Positions 41,830 to 50,700 of a stretch of 60,502 nucleotides of DNA are shown here, one piece after another. How positions within the stretch are numbered: the stretch's first letter is position 1; every line of letters starts with the position of its first letter. Source of the stretch: Methanobacteriota archaeon (GTDB lineage: Archaea > Thermoplasmatota > Thermoplasmata > RBG-16-68-12 > JAFNFQ01); assembly GCA_017885655.1 (NCBI GenBank), contig JAFNFQ010000007.1, forward strand, positions 1 through 60,502, in the 5' to 3' direction. Under the pieces are notes generated by a model that saw only the letters and a list, made by a program, of their open reading frames with translations, ran no database searches and had not been told where the DNA came from. The position numbers and the translations under genes are program-made.

Positions 41830-42894
41830 ATGCCTGAGGAGAGCATGACGGAGCAGAGGAAGGCCGAGCATGTCGACATCATACTCAAGGAGAAGGTCGA
41901 GGCGGAACACAACTTCTGGAACGATGTTCACCTCATTCATGAGTCTCTGCCCGAGGTCGACTACGAGGAGATTGACGTCTCGACCAAGCTGTTTGGGCGG
42001 AAATTGAACGCGCCAATCGTGATAGCGTCGATGACCGGCGGCTTCGAGGCGGCCAGAGAGATTAACGTGAACCTGGCGAAGGCCGCGGCGGAAGTCGGAG
42101 TCGCGCTCGGGGTCGGGAGCCAGCGCGCCGCCCTGGAGCACCCGGAGCTGGAGGACACCTACGCGGTCGTCAAAGACTACGACGTCCCTCTGCGCTTCGC
42201 GAACATCGGGGCCCCGCAGCTCGTCGAGCAGGAGGGCAAGGGGTCATTCGGATTCGAGGAGGCGCAGCTGGCCATGAGGATGGTCGGGGCGCAGGTCCTG
42301 CTCGTGCACATGAACTTCCTCCAGGAGGTCGTGCAGCCCGAGGGGGACAAGAGGGCGAAGGGATGCCTGTCCGCGATTCAAAGGCTCGCGCTCAGGCTGC
42401 CCGTCGTGGCGAAGGAAACCGGGGCGGGCATTTCGAGGTCGATGGCGGTGGAGCTCAAGACAGCCGGAGTGATTGGCATCGACGTCGGCGGTCTCGGCGG
42501 GACGAGCTTCTCGGCGGTCGAATACTATCGCGCAAGGAAGGAAGGCCAGGCGATGAAGGAGCGCCTCGGCGCGGCCTTCTGGAACTGGGGGATTCCGACG
42601 CCTGCATCGGTCGCGATGGCGAGGACCGGCTTGCCTGTGATCGCGACTGGCGGCGTCAGGTCAGGGCTCGACGTCGCGCGGGCGATATGTCTCGGAGCCT
42701 CGGCGGCGGGTCTCGCGAAGCCGATGCTGGAGGCGGCGAAGCAGTCCGCGGATGCGGTGGTGAAGGAGCTTCAGCTGATAGTTGAGGAGCTCAAGACCGC
42801 GATGTTCCTCACGGGTTGCGCGAACCTGAACGACTTGGCGGGTGCGCAGTGCATAGTCACGAGGCCGACATCCGACTGGATGGAGGTCGGATAG
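41830..42894 (+). CDS. fni: Type 2 isopentenyl-diphosphate delta-isomerase
   Basis: The flavoenzyme interconverts IPP and DMAPP using reduced FMN. In the 354-residue product I see the N-terminal RKAEHVDIILKEKV, then IVIASMTGGFEAAREINVNLA (FMN/IPP site), LGVGSQRAALEHPEL, FANIGAPQLVEQ, and the phosphate-binding VKETGAGIS-like segment with GIDVGGLGGTSFSAVEYYR and IATGGVRSGLDVARAICLGA, all typical of IDI-2. There is no spacer before it: ATG follows the IPK stop directly. The stop TAG is again followed directly by the idsA ATG. Confidence 0.96.
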   Translation: MPEESMTEQRKAEHVDIILKEKVEAEHNFWNDVHLIHESLPEVDYEEIDVSTKLFGRKLNAPIVIASMTGGFEAAREINVNLAKAAAEVGVALGVGSQRAALEHPELEDTYAVVKDYDVPLRFANIGAPQLVEQEGKGSFGFEEAQLAMRMVGAQVLLVHMNFLQEVVQPEGDKRAKGCLSAIQRLALRLPVVAKETGAGISRSMAVELKTAGVIGIDVGGLGGTSFSAVEYYRARKEGQAMKERLGAAFWNWGIPTPASVAMARTGLPVIATGGVRSGLDVARAICLGASAAGLAKPMLEAAKQSADAVVKELQLIVEELKTAMFLTGCANLNDLAGAQCIVTRPTSDWMEVG

Positions 42895-43929
42895 ATGGTT
42901 TCGATCGGCCCGGTGGATTTCGAGAAATACCTTGCAGGCAAGGCCGACATCATCGACGAGGCTCTGGATGCTTTCTTCAGGAAAGGCCCCGAGGTCCCGA
43001 ACCTCTCCGAGGCGGCGCGCTACTCGATGGGGCTGGACATCGCTGACAGGAAGAAAAGCGGCAAGCGCATCAGGCCCGTGCTGTGCCTGCTCGCATGCGA
43101 GAGCCTCGGCGGTTCAGCGGAAATGGCGATGCCGATGGCGCTCGCCTCAGAGATAATGCACAACTTCCTCCTGGTCCACGACGACATCGAGGACGATGAC
43201 AGGGTGAGGAGGGACAGGCCGGCGGTCTGGGTGAAGTATGGCCTCGCGCACGGCATAAACATTGGCGACTACCTCTTCGCGAAGACCTACGAGGCGGCGC
43301 TGGGCTGTGTCGAGCGCGGTCTCGAAAGGGAGAGGGCGAACAGGCTGATGCAGCTCATCACCAGGACGATCGTGCACACCGGCGAGGGACAGGCCCTCGA
43401 CATCGGGGCGAGGAACCGCCACAATCTCACAATCGACGAGTACCTGCACATCACGATTGAGAAGACCGGGTACTATCTGGCGTGTCCCGCCATCGGGGGC
43501 GCGCTCGTTGCGGGGGCGGATGACGGGACGCTAGCGGCACTCGAGGAATTCGGCAAGTGCATAGGTCCCGTGTTCCAGATCACCGATGATGTGATTGACC
43601 TCACGGAGGGCAAGGGGCGCGGCGGCGTGAAGGGCTCGGACATCATGGAAGGAAAGAGGAGCTATCTGGTAGTCCATACCGCCTCGAAGTGCACTGAGGC
43701 TGAGCGCAGACAGCTCTTCCAGATACTAAACAGTCCACGGAACAAGACGACCGAGAAGGAAGTCGAATGGGCGACCGCGCTCTTCGAGAAATACGGCGCA
43801 GTCGCTGCGGCGAAGAAGGTGGGGACGGAGTACCTCGAAAGAGGTCGCAAGGTCCTCGATCCGCTGCCCGAGGCTCTCAGAAAGAACGTCTTCGCTGCGT
43901 CACGCTACGTGCTCGAGAGGAAGAGATAG
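42895..43929 (+). CDS. idsA: Geranylgeranyl diphosphate synthase
   Basis: This short-chain prenyltransferase makes the C20 chain of archaeal lipids. The 344-residue protein has the first Asp-rich motif HDDIEDDDRVRRDRP (D96, D97, D100) and the second, ITDDVIDLTEG. Phe91 lies five residues before the first motif; a Phe there limits chain length to about C20 in Sulfolobus GGPP synthase (as I recall), supporting GGPP as product. SGKRIRPVLCLLACE and GQALDIGAR are conserved. It ends the IPK-fni-idsA operon. The next gene is convergent, 44 nt away. Confidence 0.94.
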   Translation: MVSIGPVDFEKYLAGKADIIDEALDAFFRKGPEVPNLSEAARYSMGLDIADRKKSGKRIRPVLCLLACESLGGSAEMAMPMALASEIMHNFLLVHDDIEDDDRVRRDRPAVWVKYGLAHGINIGDYLFAKTYEAALGCVERGLERERANRLMQLITRTIVHTGEGQALDIGARNRHNLTIDEYLHITIEKTGYYLACPAIGGALVAGADDGTLAALEEFGKCIGPVFQITDDVIDLTEGKGRGGVKGSDIMEGKRSYLVVHTASKCTEAERRQLFQILNSPRNKTTEKEVEWATALFEKYGAVAAAKKVGTEYLERGRKVLDPLPEALRKNVFAASRYVLERKR

Positions 43930-43973
43930 GCTGCACTGCCAGAGGGGTTCCCCTTCCTCAATCTGGTCTCGCT

Positions 43974-45176
43974 CTACCTGTTCATTGCCTTCTTGAACAT
44001 CGGGACCGCGACCGCCAGCAGCACGAGCCCGAACGCGAAGAGGATGAGTATCTCGGTGGACACCGCATCGAAGCCAGCCCCGAGCACCATGACCTTCCTC
44101 AGCGCCTGCGCCGCGTAGGTCAGAGGCAGCAGGTGGGCGATGCTCTGCATGAACGCCGGCATCTGCTGTATCGGGAAGAACACGCCGCTGAGGAACATCA
44201 TCGGGAACATCAGGGTCATCATGACCATCGTGGCGGTCTCCTCCCTCCCCGTGAACGAGGTGATCAGTATCCCCAGGCCGACGAAGCTGAAGACCGTGAG
44301 GAGGAGGAGCGCCACCACCAGCAGGATGCTCCCGTGGATGACGACCCCGAACAGGACCACTGCCAGCATGACTATTATCGCCCCCTGTATCAGGCCACGG
44401 ATGGTCTGGGCCATCACCTTACCCAGGATTATCGAGAGCCTGTTGATAGGCGCGACCAGCATGCCGTCGAGGGTGCCTGTGTCCTTCTCGTATGAGATCG
44501 CGTGCGGGAGTCCGGTCATCAGGGACATCATGACGACCATGGAGATTATGCCCGGTGCGACGAACTCGAAGTAGTTCGGCTGCCCGGGCACTATTCCTGT
44601 GAACTGGACAGTATAGGGCTGGATCACAGCCATCGTGTTGTCCCATGTGATGTTGTACGTGCTGTTTAGGTTCAGCCTCGCGATGTACGTGCCCATCGAC
44701 TCGATTGTCTTGGAGAGCACCGCCTGCATCATCGACGAGATCTGCGGGTTCGACTGGTCCGTAACAATCGTTATTTCGCCCTGCTTTCCCGAGAGGATGC
44801 TCTGCGTGAAATCTGGAGGCAAGATTATGCCGCCGCTGATTTTCCCGTCTTGGATTCTCGTCTTGATCTCATCGAAGCTTGTCGCCGTGCTCAGGTCCAT
44901 CATGCTTGTCTGGTTGTTTATCGCCTCCAGCGAGGAGACGAATGCGTTGCCCAGATGGACCGGCGGGACGACCGTGGAGTTTCCAACATCCTGGTTCGCG
45001 AGGGCAATCGGCTGATGGCTGATCGAGGTGCCTGAGGGGAAGATGTAGCCGACCATGACCATCATGAACAGCGGCATGAGGACTAGCAGAATCAGCCGCA
45101 ACTTGCTCCTGCCGAACTCGACAAGGTCCTTCCAGCATATCCAAGAGCTGTGGCGGATGACTTGTTTGACGGTCAT
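43974..45176 (-). CDS. ABC-2 type exporter permease
   Basis: The 400-residue protein has the ABC-2 topology: one N-terminal helix (LRLILLVLMPLFMMVMVGYIF), a large external domain (about 40-200, including ALANQDVGNSTVVPP), then five helices from GIISMVVMMSLMTGLP to the end (ILILFAFGLVLLAVAVPMF). The phrase LVAPINRLSIILGKVMAQTIRGLIQGAIIVMLA and FTGREETATMVMMTLMFPMMFLSGVFFPI are family signatures. The SD GAGGTGATC overlaps the ATPase stop. Together with the ATPase it forms an exporter for a lipid, drug or polymer; substrate unknown. Confidence 0.92.
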   Translation of the reverse strand: MTVKQVIRHSSWICWKDLVEFGRSKLRLILLVLMPLFMMVMVGYIFPSGTSISHQPIALANQDVGNSTVVPPVHLGNAFVSSLEAINNQTSMMDLSTATSFDEIKTRIQDGKISGGIILPPDFTQSILSGKQGEITIVTDQSNPQISSMMQAVLSKTIESMGTYIARLNLNSTYNITWDNTMAVIQPYTVQFTGIVPGQPNYFEFVAPGIISMVVMMSLMTGLPHAISYEKDTGTLDGMLVAPINRLSIILGKVMAQTIRGLIQGAIIVMLAVVLFGVVIHGSILLVVALLLLTVFSFVGLGILITSFTGREETATMVMMTLMFPMMFLSGVFFPIQQMPAFMQSIAHLLPLTYAAQALRKVMVLGAGFDAVSTEILILFAFGLVLLAVAVPMFKKAMNR

Positions 45177-45180
45177 GCGA

Positions 45181-46206
45181 TCACCTCACCCTCCTGGCCC
45201 CACCGAACCCCGGGCCGTGCCCTGGCCCGCGCGTCGTCTCCGGCTTTTCCGAGACGGAGTCCCTGACTTGGCGCCCAGTGATATGCAGGAAGACATCCTC
45301 GAGCGAGGGCTCCATGTTCTTCACCGTCTTGATCTTCCCACCGCCCTTCCTGACCGCGTCGACCACATGGTCGAAGCAATCGTCTCCCGTAGCCGAGACC
45401 TTGACGTGCGTTTCGTCCTCCTGCTGCGCCGACTTCACGCAGGGGAGCGACTTGAGCGACGACATCAGGCTCGGCGTGAGGTTCGGTATCTCGAAGTCGA
45501 GGATCGTCGTGTCGGTCCCGGAGACGACCTTCTTCAGGTTGGCGGGGGTGTCGAGCGCCACGATCTTGCCCCTGTCGATAATCCCTATCCGGTCGCAGAG
45601 CATGTCGGCCTCGACCATCATGTGAGTAGTGAGGATCATCGTCGTGTTGTTCTCGATGTTGATCCTCCTGATCATCTCCCTGACCTCGGAAGTGGACTGC
45701 GGGTCGAGTCCGAGCGTCGGTTCGTCTAGGAACAGGATTCTGGGCTGGTTGACCAACGCCCTGATGACATTGATTCTCTGTTTCATGCCGGTCGAGAACG
45801 TGCCGATCCTGCTGTTCGCCCATTTCTCCATGTGGACGAACTGCAGGAGCTTCTCTATCCTCTTCTCCAGGACATCGTTAGGGATGTCGTACAGCTTGCC
45901 GAACAGCTTGAGGTTCTCCTTTGCCTTGAGGTCGTTGTACATTATCATCTTCTCGGAGACAAGGCCGATGCTCTCCCGCACCTTCCCGTCCTCCTTCACG
46001 ATGTCGTGGCCAGCGACCTTCGCCGTGCCCTCGGTCGGCCTGCTCAGGGTGCAGAGCATCCTTATCGTGGTCGACTTGCCCGCCCCGTTAGGTCCCAGGA
46101 AGCCGAATATCTCTCCTTCCTTAACGTCGAAGCTCACATGGTCGACCGCCAGCAGCTTTCCGAACCGCTTGGTCAGCCCAGACACTTCAATCATATTGCC
46201 AGCCAT
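45181..46206 (-). CDS. ABC transporter ATP-binding protein (DrrA-like)
   Basis: The 341-residue ATPase drives the ABC-2 permease. Walker A is GPNGAGKST (38-46), the signature FSTGMKQRI (around 138-146), Walker B ILFLDEPTLGLDPQ, and the H-loop LTTHMMVEADML. The C-terminal extension has the DrrA-type accessory domain (DTPANLKKVVSGTDTTILDFE) and ends with a Gly/Arg-rich tail (GPGHGPGFGGARRVR) of unknown role. SD gaggcgg precedes ATG 46206. It lies 16 nt downstream of padR, so padR, ATPase and permease form one operon read leftward. Confidence 0.95.
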   Translation of the reverse strand: MAGNMIEVSGLTKRFGKLLAVDHVSFDVKEGEIFGFLGPNGAGKSTTIRMLCTLSRPTEGTAKVAGHDIVKEDGKVRESIGLVSEKMIMYNDLKAKENLKLFGKLYDIPNDVLEKRIEKLLQFVHMEKWANSRIGTFSTGMKQRINVIRALVNQPRILFLDEPTLGLDPQSTSEVREMIRRINIENNTTMILTTHMMVEADMLCDRIGIIDRGKIVALDTPANLKKVVSGTDTTILDFEIPNLTPSLMSSLKSLPCVKSAQQEDETHVKVSATGDDCFDHVVDAVRKGGGKIKTVKNMEPSLEDVFLHITGRQVRDSVSEKPETTRGPGHGPGFGGARRVR

Positions 46207-46222
46207 CTTTATCCGCCTCTGA

Positions 46223-46699
46223 TTATTTCGCGAGGATCCTCATCATCCGCTTTCTCATCTCGACAATGACCTTGCGGAGCTTCACGGCCTGTTCCGGGGT
46301 GACGGTCCTCATGTTCGGGCCGAGCACTCGCCCGGTCGTCCGCAGCTCCCTGAAAAGCGCGGCGCGCTCAGGGCCAACGGCAGACTCGAAGAGGCGGAAA
46401 CCCCTTTCCAGTTCCGCCCGCCGGCTCCTGAGGTAGGCCTTCCCCTTGCGGGAGATGCGATAGGTCTTCCTCCGCTCCTCCCCGCTGACCTCCACCAGTC
46501 CCTGCCGCAGCAACGCGCGCAACGCGGGATAGATCGCGCCGGGGCTGGGCTTGTAGAACCCGTGGTAGCGGTCCTCGATGAATTTCATGATTTCATAACC
46601 GTGCATCGGGCGCTCCTCCAGGATGCGGAGCACCATGCTCTTGAAGTCGCCCTTGGCCAGGAAGTGGAATGAGCCCGCGATCGGGTGCTCGGTCTTCAT
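46223..46699 (-). CDS. PadR-family transcriptional regulator
   Basis: The 158-residue protein has the PadR winged helix: LRILEERPMHGYEIMKFIEDRYHGFYKPSPGAIYPALRALLRQGLVEV, with the typical H-G-Y-E-I and G-x-I-Y-P-x-L motifs, followed by the wing (RRKTYRISRKG) and a C-terminal dimerisation helix. PadR proteins usually repress their own operon and a linked exporter until a drug or phenolic ligand binds. Here the ABC exporter follows directly. The ATG at 46699 lies about 26 nt from a TATA-like element that is part of the palindrome 46710-46725. Confidence 0.93.
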   Translation of the reverse strand: MKTEHPIAGSFHFLAKGDFKSMVLRILEERPMHGYEIMKFIEDRYHGFYKPSPGAIYPALRALLRQGLVEVSGEERRKTYRISRKGKAYLRSRRAELERGFRLFESAVGPERAALFRELRTTGRVLGPNMRTVTPEQAVKLRKVIVEMRKRMMRILAK

Positions 46700-46709
46700 G
46701 ACTGTTTCG

Positions 46710-46725
46710 ATATATCGCGATATAT
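46710..46725. promoter_or_regulatory. 16-nt palindrome overlapping the padR TATA box (putative PadR operator)
   Basis: atatatcgcgatatat is a perfect palindrome located 11-26 nt upstream of the padR ATG and contains the AT-rich core of its promoter. PadR regulators bind inverted repeats of about this size. Binding here would compete with TBP and repress the padR-ABC operon. Confidence 0.65.
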
Positions 46726-46771
46726 TTGAACCTTTCTTGTGACTTGAACGAACGACACCGCCGCTCCCGCA

Positions 46772-47458
46772 TCACTCGACGCCTGTTGCGGTAAGGTGGA
46801 AGGCGACCTCCTTCCTTTCCTCGATGTGTCTGTGCTTCATGATTACCGCCTTCCGCAGCCCGGGGCTCACCTTCTCCAGGCGGATCAGCACCTTCGCATT
46901 GTGAGTGAGCATGTGACCGCCGAGCGGCATGTACTCGCCCGTCTCAATGTCAGTGTAGACCTGTGACGTGAGCACGACCGGGAGGTTCATCTCACGCGCC
47001 ATCTGCATCAGCATCGTAACCTGGCGGGTGAGGGATCGGCGGTCTTCCTTCTCCTCGTTCCTCAACGTGACGCGGAAGTGCGTCGTGGCGCTGTCTAGGA
47101 TGATGATTCCGATGTCCTTGTTCTTCTCGACGAGATTGAAAGTCTTCTCAACCATCTTCTCCTGATCGTCGATGGTGTACGGCTCAGAGAACAGAATCCT
47201 CTTGAGCACGGCCTCGAAATCGTCGCCGCAGATCTGCCGCAGCCTGTCGAGCGATACGCCCTCCGTGTCGATGAAGACGACCTTCTTCTCATCGCGCGCA
47301 ACGTTCCGCGCGAGCTGGAGGCAGATGTTCGTCTTGCCGCTGCCCGCCTCACCGTAGAACAGCGTCAGGCATCCCGCTTCGACCCCTCCATCGAGCAGGT
47401 CGTCCAGCGGTTTGCACTGCACGGGGACCTTCACGGACGAGAGCACGGGGGCAGGCAT
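46772..47458 (-). CDS. radB: DNA repair and recombination protein RadB
   Basis: RadB is the euryarchaeal RadA paralogue, a RecA-fold protein aiding homologous recombination. The 228-residue product has Walker A GEAGSGKT (36-43) after the typical CKPLDDLLDGGVEAGCLTLFYG, VVFIDTEGVS, and Walker B IGIIILDSATTHFR. Unlike RadA it lacks an N-terminal helix-hairpin-helix domain. The ATG (47458) is followed by MPAPVLSSV. The promoter (gatatatc, 47541-47548) is about 85 nt upstream with an inverted repeat next to it. Its neighbour on the other strand has a degenerate relative of the same fold. Confidence 0.94.
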   Translation of the reverse strand: MPAPVLSSVKVPVQCKPLDDLLDGGVEAGCLTLFYGEAGSGKTNICLQLARNVARDEKKVVFIDTEGVSLDRLRQICGDDFEAVLKRILFSEPYTIDDQEKMVEKTFNLVEKNKDIGIIILDSATTHFRVTLRNEEKEDRRSLTRQVTMLMQMAREMNLPVVLTSQVYTDIETGEYMPLGGHMLTHNAKVLIRLEKVSPGLRKAVIMKHRHIEERKEVAFHLTATGVE

Positions 47459-47523
47459 TATTTAACCCTTGGGCGGGAGTCAGCGAGAGAGGAGACTCGT
47501 TCTGCATGGGGAATCGACCGGAT

Positions 47524-47548
47524 TCAATGTTGGGAACATTGATATATC
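47524..47548. promoter_or_regulatory. Perfect 8+8 inverted repeat next to a TATA box between radB and the giant FG-GAP gene
   Basis: Arms TCAATGTT (47524-47531) and AACATTGA (47535-47542) flank a ggg spacer. The AT-rich gatatatc (47541-47548) abuts the right arm and could serve as TATA box for radB (minus strand) or the plus-strand gene. For radB the repeat falls between TATA box and transcription start, an operator-like place. Confidence 0.55.
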
Positions 47549-47722
47549 GCCGGGCCAATGGACACCCGCGATAAGTTGACTGGGCTGGATTCCCCGTCTC
47601 AGCGCGGTCATCAATAGTTGGGGTAAGCACTTGAGGGTAGACAGGAGAATGCCGCCCTCGGGCGGATTCAGCACGGTCCATCTTCCGTCCACATGTCTTG
47701 GGCCGCACCTGGAGGGCGGGCT

Positions 47723-50700
47723 GTGACGGGTTTCGGGCTTAAAGGGTTCGAGCCTCTCCTGAGGGGCGCAGACCTCGACGGCGCTGTAGTCATGTGCGAG
47801 GCGCCGGACAGCCCTGAGAGGAACAAGTTCTGCTCGCAGTTCGTCAAGGAGGGACTGGTGGGCGACGAGAAGGTCCTCATCGTTCTCGCCAACGTCCCGC
47901 CCGACGAGATGAAGAAGGGCATGAAGAAGATCGGCGTCGACTTCGACGAAGAGGTCGGCAAGGGGCGCATCGTTTTCCTCAACTGGACCGAGATAGCGAG
48001 GGCCGACAAGATCGCGGGCACCCTCAGGCTGCCCTCCCTGATCGCCGCGAAGTTCGCGGGATTCGGCGTAGGCGCCAAGATGAGGACGCTGGTCGTCGGT
48101 CTCCAGCACTTGCTCTCCTCCCTCCCTGCGGATCTGCGAGAGAAGTTCGTATCGGACATGGTCGGGCAGGTCAGGGCGGGAGCCACCCTCGGCATGGTCG
48201 TCATGGATGCCGGCGATTCGCCGGAGGAGACACTGGAGAAGTTTCGCGAACCCTTCGACGGGGTCCTGCGGATGTCGCGCGATAGCCTCGGCGAGGGTCT
48301 GATGATAGGTGTCGCCTCGTTCGATGGGATCGAACGCACGGGCATATCCCTCCCTCTCGGCAAGTTGGGGGACGAGCTGGTGGCGGGGCTCGCAGCCATG
48401 AAGGGTAAAGACGCCGCGTCCTGCCCCGAATGCGGATTCCAGGTGCTCCCTGGATTCGACATCTGCCCCAGGTGCAAGGCCGAGCTGAAGAAGCCGCAGG
48501 CCGGGGCGAAAGCGGGACCGGGGTCGGTTTTCGATTATCTGGAGAAACTCAGGGTCCAGGGCGGGGTGCGGGAGCCCGTTGACAAGGCGGGGACGGAGGA
48601 GGGTGCCCGCAGAAAGCAGCTCGAGGAATTCCTGAAGTCGATGGGCGTCCATGACGAGACGGACCAGGAGCTGGCGAAGGAGCGCCTCAAGGCTCTAGCG
48701 CGATCAAGGGCGGTACCGAGGAAGGTCCCCAAGGCGCCGGGCCGCACAAACGGCCTGACGAACGGACTGACGAACGGACTGAAGCGGGGGACGGGGCTCG
48801 TGAACGGCCTCGGCCGCACTACTGGGAAGGTCAACGGGACCGGCCGGACGAATGGCCTGGTGAATGGGCTCAGGAAGGCGCGCACGGGCATGACCAACGG
48901 CCTGACCAACGGCAGCGGGTTCACCAACGGACTCGGCTCCAAGAGGTTCCGGAAACAGGCCGAGCACTCCCGGTGGAAGCTATTCATCGTTCCGATAATC
49001 GCGGCGATTCTCCTCATCGCCCCCGTGATGATACCGGGGGCGCTGTTCAAGGAGGCCCTCTTCTTGGATCCGGACGGGTCCTTCGGCGAATGGTCGGGCG
49101 CCATCGGCCTCGACCGCGACACGTCTATCGATGCTTCCGTGGATCTCGTCGGAGGGAGCGTCAAGTCCGAGGACGGGAGATTTGGCGTCTACTTTGAAGT
49201 GGCTGGGACGATCCTCACAGGCGACCCGTCTGGTCTGTCGTCGGACATCTTCGAGGCATACATCGACGCTGACAGCGACGCCAACACCGGCTATTTCGTG
49301 GAAGGGATCGGCGCCGACTACCTGATGCAGGTGTTCGGACAGGGGCACTCCGTTCTCAGGTCGGGCCTCCTGACGTGGTCTCAAAGGTCGTCGCAGAGCG
49401 GCAACGACTGGTCAAACTGGGAGAACGGATGGCCTGTCAGCGCGGTGCCTGGCACGGGCGCGGACTCGGGGAAGATGGAGGTGATGGTGGACATCCCTGG
49501 CGGGTCGATGGGCGGCGCGGCGTACCTCGCCGGCGGCAGGGTACTCCTGCACGCCGCGGGCTGGAACAACCAGGAGGACTACTCAGATTTCGCTCTATCC
49601 TCGACCAAGCCGAGCTTGGAGGCCGTGCAGGCGAGTGTCGCTCCGCAGACCACAAACCCGGGGACAGTGGCCCTGCTCGAAATCAGCTTCAGGTCAGCGG
49701 GCGGAGCGGTCTCCGTCCAGGGCGTGAATCTCCAGGTGCGCGGGACAGCGGCGGCTGGAGATATCTCCACATTCACCGCGCGAGACGAATCGGGGAGCGT
49801 GATCGGCTCGTTCGCCTATGGCGGCGGCATCGGACAGATGACATTCGCCACTCCCCTTGTGGTTGACAGTGGCCGGAAGAACGTGACGATCGAGGCGGCT
49901 GTCACCGCCTCCGACGGTGCGACCATCGGCCTCGGGCTGGCTGACGCGAACTCGATAGTTGCTCTAGGTGCGTCCGTTTCCCTATTCCAAGGGCAATCGG
50001 CAAGAGAGATGAGCTACCTCGGTTCCATCCCAACCGGCGTCGTCATCGACGGCGCCTTCTCCGAATGGACCGGCGCGAACCCGGATGCCGTCGGCGAGCA
50101 GTCGACGAAGGGCGCGAAGTCCGTGGACCTCAGGGGATACGACGCGCACAAAGACGGTTCTCTTGTTTCCTTCTATGCCCGCGTGGACGGCAAGATCATG
50201 AAGGGCATCTCCGCGCCTGTCCAGCTACCTGGCCGCCAACAGGCCCCGCCGGCCCTGGACTCCGACTTGGACTCGGTTCCCGATTCCGTCGAGGCGGCAA
50301 TCAACAGCATCCTTCCATTCGACTTCAACAACGACAACGTCTCCGACGCGATGGCCAACCACGACGTGGACGGCGACGGCGTCCAGGACTGGCCGTGGGG
50401 CCAGGACAGGTGGCTGAACACCACCATCCCGGATTGGTACGTGCCTCCCTACGCCGGGCGCGTTGTCTCCGATTACATAGGGCCCGCGGTGATCCCGCCG
50501 CCAGAGCTCGGCGAGGACAAGCTCCGCGTATTCGTGGACACGGACGGCGTGCCCAACTCCGGATATTGGGTGGGGGGCGTGTACGCCGACCGCATGGTGG
50601 AAATCACTGGAAAGAACGGTCGTGCCATGAGCGAGGAGCAGTGGCGCTTCACGGGCGCCACACCATTCACGTGGCAGTGGGCCGAAGTGGGTCAGGCTTC

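Noticed and set aside
40963-42141. Minus-strand open frame of about 390 codons across IPK and fni
   Set aside because: It lies opposite two complete enzymes with full motifs, and its product is low-complexity His/Arg/Asp-rich.
48739-48930. Short DNA repeats as a possible CRISPR array
   Set aside because: Units are 12 nt, in frame, without spacers of constant length; they encode the TNGL peptide repeats.
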